Source: Micrococcales bacterium (GTDB taxonomy: Bacteria; Actinomycetota; Actinomycetes; S36-B12; UBA10799). Taken from it: 6,469 bases of DNA. A program made the position numbers and the translations under genes. The DNA lies in assembly GCA_023252115.1 (NCBI GenBank), contig JAHEXM010000094.1, positions 1-6,469 on the forward strand. The letters are read 5' to 3'. Positions within the stretch are counted from its first letter, which is position 1, and every line of letters starts with the position of its first letter. The notes under the pieces are model-generated. The model did no database searches. It was not told the DNA's origin and was given only the letters and a program-made list of their open reading frames with translations. Shown here piece by piece: positions 1 through 6,021 of this stretch.

Positions 1-1
1 A

Positions 2-823
2 CTGGGACTTGGCGGGCATGCCATTAGTTGGACCGCCACTTTGATCTCAGCGTTCACACCGCTGAACATCTCGGTTGTTGCATTTGCAATGGCTGCGGCA
101 AGTGCTGTGTGTGTATTTGGCTTGGGCGCGACACGTGGTCTTGCCCGAACTGCAATGGTCATTGTGGTGGCGACAGCTGTGATCATGTTGCTCGGCGGCA
201 TCTTTATCGGATCCGTCGCCGCACTGGGTGATCCCGTTATCCATGTCGGCAAGCCGGGCTTCGGTAGCAACGTCATCTTCACGATCGCGGTTGTCTTGGT
301 AACTGGCCTCAACCCAGGCCTGCGCGATATCGGCAAATCAAATCGCCCGCAGATTCTGGTCGGCGCATCCGTGGTAATTGTGTGCACCGCACTAACGCTC
401 TTTGGCATGCTTGCTTTGGTTGGCGGAGCTATCCAGCTACCAAGCGCGCCACTATCGACCTTTGTTGCCTACCTTCCACCAGCGCTCGTGGCCGTCATCG
501 GTGGGGTGCTGGCAATCGTTGGAGTCGTAGTCGGCGCGCAGTTGATGGATGTTCTGTTCGATATGTCAGCTGAATCCCATCAATTCATGTGGCCCAACGC
601 TTCGTTGGTTCGGATTCGACTGATCGCCTCGATTGTGGCCGGGGCGATTCTGGCGATTCTGTCGATCTGGCAACCCTCACCTTCATGGGCTGTCCCGACT
701 CTGGCACTACTTGGTGTCATCGGGTTTGTCGCCCAAAAACTCAGCGTACGTCGGGACAACGCGGCTGCTGAAGCAACAACGGATGACGAAGTTGCTAGTG
801 AAACGGCCAGTACCTCGAGCTAG
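2..823 (+). CDS. Multi-span membrane protein, probable transporter (C-terminal part)
   Basis: The reading frame is open from the left edge to a TAG at 821-823, so about 273 C-terminal residues are visible and the true start lies outside the window. The TTG at 41 is only an internal possible start; the frame is already coding-like before it (LGLGGHAISWTAT). The fragment is very hydrophobic, with about seven likely membrane segments, near fragment residues 18-42, 49-75, 88-108, 117-143, 150-182 (one or two spans), 203-222 and 226-244. Short polar loops lie between them, such as GKSNRPQ near 113. The last 28 or so residues form a soluble tail rich in Ala, Thr, Ser, Asp and Glu, probably cytoplasmic. 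The composition suits a secondary transporter, possibly with an APC/NCS1-like fold, but I see no diagnostic motif and assign no substrate. An APC permease follows on the same strand after 134 nt, so the two could be related in function; this is a guess. The gene is confident, the function is not. Confidence 0.85.
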   Translation: MGLGGHAISWTATLISAFTPLNISVVAFAMAAASAVCVFGLGATRGLARTAMVIVVATAVIMLLGGIFIGSVAALGDPVIHVGKPGFGSNVIFTIAVVLVTGLNPGLRDIGKSNRPQILVGASVVIVCTALTLFGMLALVGGAIQLPSAPLSTFVAYLPPALVAVIGGVLAIVGVVVGAQLMDVLFDMSAESHQFMWPNASLVRIRLIASIVAGAILAILSIWQPSPSWAVPTLALLGVIGFVAQKLSVRRDNAAAEATTDDEVASETASTSS

Positions 824-957
824 CCAGTCGATCTGAAATTGTTCATATTCGCCGTGTTTGGCTTACCAATCGATCGTCAACTTGTCTATTTTGATCTGAC
901 CCGGCGTGCCAACTGACGACTAACACCTAGTGCGGAAGCCGCAGAGCGAGGTTCGCA
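824..957 (+). promoter_or_regulatory. Intergenic leader before the APC permease, possible -10 box
   Basis: This 134-nt gap is more AT-rich than its flanks, and it is long enough to hold a promoter for the permease. The best -10 candidate is TATTTT at 887-892, which fits the TANNNT pattern; no -35 hexamer lies at 16-19 nt upstream (TTGGCT at 858-863 is about 23 nt away). The heptamer GATCTGA occurs twice, at 830-836 and 893-899, which may be chance. I see no convincing intrinsic terminator for the upstream gene and no riboswitch-like fold. The promoter call is weak. Confidence 0.25.
944..951 (+). promoter_or_regulatory. Probable ribosome binding site of the APC permease
   Basis: The purine-rich GAGCGAGG ends 6 nt before the ATG at 958. 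It is the clearest Shine-Dalgarno-like stretch ahead of any start in this window and supports 958 as the start rather than the internal ATG at residue 49. Confidence 0.45.
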
Positions 958-2487
958 ATGGCAGACGAGTCTGAACACCACGAACACCATCCCTTGCAAG
1001 CGTTTGAAGCCGACGTCGCCGGCGACGCAAGTGGCGCACGCGGCACTATCGACATCGCAGTAGCCGAGGCCGACTCAGGCAAAGATGGCCTTGAACGAAC
1101 GATGGGGCCGGTCAACCTGACCGCGATTGGCGTTGCCGCCGTTGTCGGTGCGGGAATCTTTGTGGTTACCGGGCATGCTGCTGCCGTTGATGCAGGCCCC
1201 GCAGTCATTGTTTCGTTTGTCATCGCTGGAGTCGTCGCGACGTTAGCGGCAGTTTGCTATTCCGAACTTGCCTCGATGATTCCGCTGTCGGGCTCCACGT
1301 ATTCCTACGCATACTCTGCGATGGGAACTTTCGTTGCTTGGGTCATCGGCTGGGACTTACTCGTCGAGTACCTATTTGGCGCGGCCAATGTGGCCAACGG
1401 ATGGTCAGGGTATTTCACGAACTTGTTGGCGGAAGTTGGTGTTGAGGTTCCCAATGCCTTGCGATATGCACCGGTTTCTGACGGTGGAGCACCAACCGGA
1501 ATCATGAACCTGCCGGCAATGTGCCTGGTCGCGTTTGTGACGTTCATCTTGTACATGGGAAGCAAAGAATCGGCTCGCGCTACCACGTTATTTGTTGGCG
1601 TGAAGCTGGTAACGCTTGCAGTTTTCGTCGGGTTCGGAGTGTTCTCACTTACGTGGGGAAACTACACGCCATTTATTCCGCCCCCATCCGGCGGACATTT
1701 TGGCTGGGGCGGAATCTTCGTCGCTGCAGGCACGGTGTTTTACAGCTACATCAGTTTTGATGCGGTTTGCACGGCTGCACAAGAGGCAAAGAACCCGCGT
1801 CGCACCGTGCCAATTGGCGTCATGGGATCCCTTGGCATCGCAACAGTCTTGTATGTGATCGTGGGATTTGTGCTCGTGGGACTGGTGTCCTACACGGCGC
1901 TGAATGTTTCGGATCCCCTGTCGTCAGCGCTGGAGGCCGCCGGTCTGGGGTGGGTGGGAACAATTGTCGACATTGGCGCGGTCATCGGATTGGCTGCTTC
2001 GGTGACGGCACTGCTCTTTAGTCAGACTCGAATACTGATGCGCATGTCAGAAGACGGCATGCTTCCCAAGCGTTTCTCTGTGGTCAGCAAAACGCGCAAG
2101 GTTCCTGAGTTCACTATTTTGCTGTGCGGTCTCGCCTGCATCGTGATGACCGGTCTGCTGCCGCTGGCGATTCTGACAGAACTCATTTCCATCGGCACGC
2201 TTTTGGCATTCATGATTGTTGCCGCAGCTGTGATCGTGCTACGAAAAACTCGGCCCGACTTAAAACGCCCATTCAAAGTACCTGGCGGCCCGACAATTCC
2301 GATCATCTCGATCCTGGCATCACTTGTCATCATGTTGTCGCTGCCCTGGGAAACGTGGCTACGCCTGTTTATCTGGCTGGCAATCGGCCTCGTTATCTAC
2401 TTTTTGTATTCGAAGTCGAGAGCTGACGCGGTCATCGTGGAGCGCGAAAAACGCCAACGAGAAGCAAGGTCACCCGAGGCTTCTTAA
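958..2487 (+). CDS. APC superfamily amino-acid permease, CAT-like
   Basis: This 509-residue protein is a secondary amino-acid transporter of the inner membrane. A soluble, acidic N-terminus (residues 1-47, with the His-rich EHHEHH at 6-11) precedes LERTMGP, the usual lead-in to the first span. TM1 carries the substrate-binding signature GAGIFVVTG at 64-72, with AGPAVIVSF just after it. Other family hallmarks are SELASMIPLSGSTYSYAY after TM2, IGWDLLVEY, SFDAVCTAAQEAKNPRR from residue 266, the loop LMRMSEDGMLPKRF near 360-373 and RPDLKRPFKVPGGP before the last spans. About 12 membrane segments are expected. Length and motifs match bacterial cationic amino-acid transporter (CAT, YfnA/YhdG-like) proteins; the family name does not prove a cationic substrate. 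The ATG at 958 is chosen because GAGCGAGG lies 6 nt upstream and the length is typical. The stop overlaps that of the convergent ABC-F gene by 4 nt. Confidence 0.95.
   Translation: MADESEHHEHHPLQAFEADVAGDASGARGTIDIAVAEADSGKDGLERTMGPVNLTAIGVAAVVGAGIFVVTGHAAAVDAGPAVIVSFVIAGVVATLAAVCYSELASMIPLSGSTYSYAYSAMGTFVAWVIGWDLLVEYLFGAANVANGWSGYFTNLLAEVGVEVPNALRYAPVSDGGAPTGIMNLPAMCLVAFVTFILYMGSKESARATTLFVGVKLVTLAVFVGFGVFSLTWGNYTPFIPPPSGGHFGWGGIFVAAGTVFYSYISFDAVCTAAQEAKNPRRTVPIGVMGSLGIATVLYVIVGFVLVGLVSYTALNVSDPLSSALEAAGLGWVGTIVDIGAVIGLAASVTALLFSQTRILMRMSEDGMLPKRFSVVSKTRKVPEFTILLCGLACIVMTGLLPLAILTELISIGTLLAFMIVAAAVIVLRKTRPDLKRPFKVPGGPTIPIISILASLVIMLSLPWETWLRLFIWLAIGLVIYFLYSKSRADAVIVEREKRQREARSPEAS
2460..2484. 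terminator. Weak inverted repeat at the convergent gene ends
   Basis: AGAAGC at 2460-2465 pairs with GCTTCT at 2479-2484 across a 13-nt loop, at the very end of the permease gene and abutting the ABC-F stop. On the minus strand a T5 run (complement of 2447-2451) follows 8 nt beyond the stem; on the plus strand there is no T-run. The stem is short and the loop large, so this is at best a weak terminator for the ABC-F transcript. It is listed because there is no intergenic space for any other terminator. Confidence 0.2.
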
Positions 2488-4268
2488 CCTAGCTCTTCCG
2501 CTGCCACGATCCAGGCATGCTCGGCTTCATCCTTACTTACGATGACTTCTGCCAACGCGGTGTTAAGTTCGGTGACTTTTACATGGTCCGCAGCGTGCTC
2601 GGCCATTTCCGCATGCAACTTCGTTTCCTGTGCATCGAGTTTCGCGATCGTACGTTCAAGTCTTGCCACTTCCTTCTTCAGCGCGCGCAGGTCTTTGGCT
2701 GAACCGTCCGCCGGAGTTCCGGTGACGTCGGACTGACCTGCGACACCGCCGCCTGTAGCGCCTGCATGTCGCAGGGCTAGATACTCGTCAACGCCTTTAG
2801 GCAGGTCGCGCACCTTGCCATCTCCAAGCAACCCAACAAATGTGTCGCAAACTCTTTCCAGGAAGTAGCGGTCGTGTGAAACGACCAGAATCGTGCCAAC
2901 AAATGAATCCAGAAGATCCTCTAGCGCCGCCAATGTCTCAACATCAAAGTCGTTCGTAGGTTCGTCAAGAATCAAGACGTTGGGACCCTCCATCAAAAGC
3001 CGCGTCAACTGAAGTCGGCGTCGTTCACCTCCCGAGAGATCACCGACCGGTGTCCACTGTCGGTCGGGACCGAATCCAAGCCGCTCGCATAGCTGTGATG
3101 CACTCAGCTCACGGCCTTTGCCGATTTCGACCCGCTGCGCAACATGCTCAACCGCTTCAAGTACCCGCCAATTTGGGTTGAGTTCCTCGATATGTTGTGA
3201 CAGGTACGCGGGTTTGACGGTGACTCCAGTAACGACATCGCCAGAGGACGGTTGCTCCTCCCCCAACAACAATCGGATGAGCGTGGTCTTGCCCGCGCCA
3301 TTTATTCCGACAATGCCAATCCGATCGCCAGGACCCACGTTCCAAGTTACGCCGTCGAAGATCACACGCTGGCCGAAAGAAAGCCCGACTTCCTCAGCTT
3401 CAAACACCGTCTTGCCCAGCCGTGCACCGGCAAAAGCCAGAAGTTCGACGTTGTCTCGCGGCGGCGGTTCGGCACTAATCAGCTGGTTAGCGGCGTCTAC
3501 CCGAAACTTCGGCTTCGTCGTGCGCGCAGGGGCACCGCGCCGCAACCAAGCGAGCTCTTTGCGAATCAGGTTGTTGCGTCGAGCGTCTTCGGCGCTGGCC
3601 TGCCGTGCCCGTTCGGCCTTCGCTAAGACATAGGCGGAATAGCCGCCGTCATAGCTTTCAACTTTGCCGTCGACAAGTTCCCACGTGCGGTCAGACACTT
3701 CGTCGAGGAACCATCTGTCGTGAGTCACCACTATCAGCGCAAGATTCCGCTTTGCCTTGAGGTAGGCCGCGCACCAGGCGACTGCTTCCACGTCCAGATG
3801 ATTTGTAGGTTCATCGAGAATCAGCAAGTCCAAATCCTGCAACAGCAACTGGGCCAGCTCGACTCGCCGCCGCTCGCCGCCGGATAGATCGCCCATTGTG
3901 CGGTCGAGCACGGCATTATCGAAACTGCCCAACAGCGCATTGAGTACTTCGCGCGACTCAGATTGCGATGCCCAGTCGTGTTGATCGCGATCGCCGAGCA
4001 CAAATTGCCGAATCGAAATGTCGGGGTCGACCAGAGCCGCCTGAGTCAAAATGCCTATCGACACATCGTTCGTCTGCGTCACGCGTCCGGAATCTGGCGG
4101 CTCACTTCCCGCCATCATTTTCAGCAGAGTGGACTTGCCACCACCGTTGCGCCCAACGACACCGATGCGCTCGCCCTCTTCGATCCCCAACGACACGTGG
4201 TCCAGGATCGGCCTGCGGCCAAATGACTTGTCGACGTTCTCGAGGTTCAGCAGGTTCCGGGGGGCCAC
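2484..4268 (-). CDS. ABC-F family ATPase, Uup-like
   Basis: This 594-residue soluble protein has two ATP-binding cassettes and no membrane segment, so it is an ABC-F protein rather than an exporter subunit. Cassette 1 has Walker A GRNGGGKST (39-47), signature LSGGE (128-132), Walker B LLILDEP (148-154) with NHLD, and switch His in VTHDRWFL (about 181-188). A charged linker follows (about 215-275, including KELAWLRRGAPAR). Cassette 2 has GINGAGKTT (321-329), LSGGE (411-415), VLILDEP with NDFD (431-442) and VSHDRYFL (463-470). A Gly/Ala-rich hinge leads to a C-terminal coiled coil (about 525-594). The ARxG-like linker, the second-cassette ND-D motif and the coiled-coil tail match Uup. Uup-group proteins act on ribosomes or ribosome assembly and may bind branched DNA; those roles are family knowledge. 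The GTG at 4268 is the only plausible start and has no good ribosome site. All catalytic motifs look intact. A resistance-type ABC-F is less likely. Confidence 0.95.
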   Translation of the reverse strand: MAPRNLLNLENVDKSFGRRPILDHVSLGIEEGERIGVVGRNGGGKSTLLKMMAGSEPPDSGRVTQTNDVSIGILTQAALVDPDISIRQFVLGDRDQHDWASQSESREVLNALLGSFDNAVLDRTMGDLSGGERRRVELAQLLLQDLDLLILDEPTNHLDVEAVAWCAAYLKAKRNLALIVVTHDRWFLDEVSDRTWELVDGKVESYDGGYSAYVLAKAERARQASAEDARRNNLIRKELAWLRRGAPARTTKPKFRVDAANQLISAEPPPRDNVELLAFAGARLGKTVFEAEEVGLSFGQRVIFDGVTWNVGPGDRIGIVGINGAGKTTLIRLLLGEEQPSSGDVVTGVTVKPAYLSQHIEELNPNWRVLEAVEHVAQRVEIGKGRELSASQLCERLGFGPDRQWTPVGDLSGGERRRLQLTRLLMEGPNVLILDEPTNDFDVETLAALEDLLDSFVGTILVVSHDRYFLERVCDTFVGLLGDGKVRDLPKGVDEYLALRHAGATGGGVAGQSDVTGTPADGSAKDLRALKKEVARLERTIAKLDAQETKLHAEMAEHAADHVKVTELNTALAEVIVSKDEAEHAWIVAAEELG

Positions 4269-4336
4269 ACCGACAGCTTGGCAGATCTCACCCCATGGGC
4301 ATCGGGAGCCGTGGATCGCCGGTCAATTTCGGCGCA
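4269..4336. promoter_or_regulatory. Divergent intergenic region between ABC-F and YihY genes
   Basis: These 68 nt separate two divergent starts and should hold the promoters of both, unless the transcripts are leaderless. No convincing -10 or -35 pair is visible on either strand; the stretch is GC-rich. A perfect 5-bp inverted repeat, CGCCG at 4317-4321 and CGGCG at 4330-4334 with loop GTCAATTT, sits 2 nt before the ATG at 4337, where a Shine-Dalgarno would be expected. It could be an operator half-site pair, an RNA hairpin limiting translation, or chance. Confidence 0.3.
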
Positions 4337-5365
4337 ATGCAGAATGACACCGTGACTCAAGACCCCGCCAGCGATGCCTCGCCCCCAACCGAGGGTTCAA
4401 AGACCAAAACCAAGGGCAAGCTCGCCGCTCGTACCGAATCGGCAAAGCAACGCGTTGGTCCCTATGTCGTGCGCGCAGACGAGTCCTTCATTGGGCAGAC
4501 CTACAACCGGCTGCTCGAGATTGAGTTCATCGATCGCTCAATCGCGCTGGCAGCCAAAGCCTTCATCGCTTTCTTTCCGCTGCTTCTCGCTTTCGTGGCT
4601 GTCATTCCGAACAGCCTCCGGCAAACGATCATCAACACCATTGCTAATCGATTTGGCGTCACGGCCGGAAACAGCGCCGTCTCCGGTGCCTTCGCCACGG
4701 CCGGTGAAACCAAAGCCGCTACCGGCATTTTGGGTCTAGTCTTCCTTTTCTTCTATGCCACCTCATTCACCACGGCGCTGCAACGCCTGTACTTGCGCGC
4801 ATGGCGTCGCCCGCCGGGCGGCGGCATCAAGAATCACGGTCGCGGAATCTTGTGGATCGCCGGTGTGGTCATCCTGGTCTCGGTCAGTGGCTACATCGGA
4901 AAGCTCTTAGCCTTTGGGCCAACGGGCTTTCTGAAGTTTGCATTCGGTGTCCTCGTCCAGATCCTGCTGTGGTGGTGGACCGCGCACACCATGCTTCGCG
5001 GTGATGTTCGATGGCGCCCCCTGTTGCCTGGCGCTGTGTTCACCGGAGCCGGAATGATGATCTACGGCTGGGCCGGAGCCTTTTGGATGCCCGCCACCGT
5101 TCAATCAAACGAAGCCCAATTCGGTTACTTCGGTGTTTCCCTCGCCCTGGTGAGCTGGTTCGTCGGTGTGTGTTTTGTGCTGGTGATATCTGCTGCCATT
5201 AACGCGGTTCTAGCGGAGGATGAAGGCTGGCTCGGCGATTGGCTTCGCGGTCCGAGCGGATCACCGTTGAGTCCGCACGCATTGGCGCCGCTGCCACCAA
5301 CGACACGACGACTACGTTTCGCGGATGCGCTCGGCATTAATCCGCGCGACGACGTCGACTCCTGA
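4337..5365 (+). CDS. YihY/virulence factor BrkB family membrane protein
   Basis: This 342-residue protein is an integral inner-membrane protein of the YihY/BrkB family, whose biochemical role is not settled (it was once wrongly taken for RNase BN). The N-terminal 60 or so residues are polar, rich in Lys, Thr and Ala, and probably cytoplasmic. Six membrane segments follow, near residues 68-90, 129-149, 170-193, 198-220, 229-251 and 262-292. Family features include the TM1 entry LAAKAFIAFFPLLLAF, the YATSFTTALQRLYLRAW segment after TM2, the RPLLPGAVFTG lead into TM5, and the YFGVSLALVSWF...ISAAINAVLAEDEG end, which corresponds to the usual YG...LLGAELNA. The frame is open far upstream opposite the ABC-F gene, so the start is uncertain: ATG 4337 is preferred; ATG 4295 (14 residues longer) and GTG 4352 are alternatives, and none has a clear ribosome site. 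An acetyltransferase gene begins 32 nt downstream. Confidence 0.9.
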   Translation: MQNDTVTQDPASDASPPTEGSKTKTKGKLAARTESAKQRVGPYVVRADESFIGQTYNRLLEIEFIDRSIALAAKAFIAFFPLLLAFVAVIPNSLRQTIINTIANRFGVTAGNSAVSGAFATAGETKAATGILGLVFLFFYATSFTTALQRLYLRAWRRPPGGGIKNHGRGILWIAGVVILVSVSGYIGKLLAFGPTGFLKFAFGVLVQILLWWWTAHTMLRGDVRWRPLLPGAVFTGAGMMIYGWAGAFWMPATVQSNEAQFGYFGVSLALVSWFVGVCFVLVISAAINAVLAEDEGWLGDWLRGPSGSPLSPHALAPLPPTTRRLRFADALGINPRDDVDS

Positions 5366-5397
5366 CTCAAGGCGGTTGTGGCCCCTATGCTCAGTGA

Positions 5398-6015
5398 ATG
5401 CCGCACCCAGATCCGACGACCCTCCACCCCATAGCGGGCCAACCTCGCGTCGTCTTCCTCAAACCGCTTATCGACTCACCGCTCATCGAGGTGGGTGAAT
5501 ACAGCTATTACGACGACCCGGACTACGCCGAGGATTTCGCGAGCCGCAATGTGCTGTACCACTACGGGCCCGAACGTCTGATCATCGGAAAGTTCTGTGC
5601 AATCGCAACGAATGTTCAGTTCATCATGAATGGCGCAAACCATCGCACCACTGGCATCACCACATTTCCGTTTCCGGTATTTGGAGCATCGTGGGGAAAC
5701 CACATCAACCTGGTGTCTGATCTTCCCAACGCGGGCGACACCGTGGTTGGCCATGATGTGTGGATCGGCCGCGACGTCATGATCATGCCCGGTGTCAACA
5801 TCGGCACGGGTGCCATCGTTGCTTCGGGTTCAGTCGTCGTGCGCGATGTTGAGCCGTACTCGATCGTTGGCGGTAACCCTGCCGAGCTTTTGCGATCGCG
5901 ATTCTCTGCGGAACAAGTCGCGCACCTACTCAAAACCGCCTGGTGGGACTGGCCGATTGAGGACATCAGCGAAAAGATCGTGCCACTTATGTCTGGTCAA
6001 CCGGCCGACATTTAG
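5398..6015 (+). CDS. VatD-like streptogramin A O-acetyltransferase / CatB-type xenobiotic acetyltransferase
   Basis: This 205-residue protein belongs to the left-handed beta-helix (hexapeptide repeat) acetyltransferases that use acetyl-CoA, the xenobiotic group of Vat and CatB. The match to VatD as I recall it runs end to end: HPIAG...VFLKP near 10-23, VGEYSYYDD at 32-40, LYHYG at 53-57, IGKFCAIA at 63-70, the IMNGANHR signature at 76-83, then GDTVVGHDVWIGRDVMIMPG (residues 117-136), GAIVASGSVVVRD, GGNPAELLRSRF and WWDWPIEDI. His82, the catalytic base position in VatD, is present at the same number, and the ANHR loop is intact. An active homotrimer in the cytoplasm is expected. Vat enzymes acetylate virginiamycin M-type streptogramins; the natural substrate here is unknown, and CatB-like activity on chloramphenicol is possible. 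An in-frame TGA directly precedes the ATG at 5398, which fixes the start. No clear ribosome site is seen. It probably shares a transcript with the YihY gene. Confidence 0.92.
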   Translation: MPHPDPTTLHPIAGQPRVVFLKPLIDSPLIEVGEYSYYDDPDYAEDFASRNVLYHYGPERLIIGKFCAIATNVQFIMNGANHRTTGITTFPFPVFGASWGNHINLVSDLPNAGDTVVGHDVWIGRDVMIMPGVNIGTGAIVASGSVVVRDVEPYSIVGGNPAELLRSRFSAEQVAHLLKTAWWDWPIEDISEKIVPLMSGQPADI

Positions 6016-6021
6016 CAGCGA

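Noticed and set aside
830..899. Two copies of GATCTGA in the intergenic region as a regulator binding site.
   Set aside because: Two 7-mers 63 nt apart are not enough to separate from chance.
927..1223. A minus-strand open frame of 98 codons opposite the permease start.
   Set aside because: It has low-complexity Ala/Thr/Pro composition and is fully explained as the complement of the permease TM1 region.
3118..3633. A 171-codon plus-strand open frame inside the ABC-F gene.
   Set aside because: It is antisense to the linker and second cassette; its Ser/Arg/Pro-rich composition is typical of a shadow frame and shows no domain.
2484..4268. The ABC-F gene as a Vga/Msr-type antibiotic resistance protein.
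   Set aside because: The linker, the NDFD of the second cassette and the C-terminal coiled coil fit the Uup group better; resistance-type features are not evident by eye.
3968..4336. The open frame of the YihY gene extends about 370 nt upstream, opposite the ABC-F gene.
   Set aside because: The extension is Arg/Ser/Pro-rich antisense of a well-conserved ATPase, and the YihY family has no such N-terminal domain; a start at 4337 (or 4295) is far more likely.
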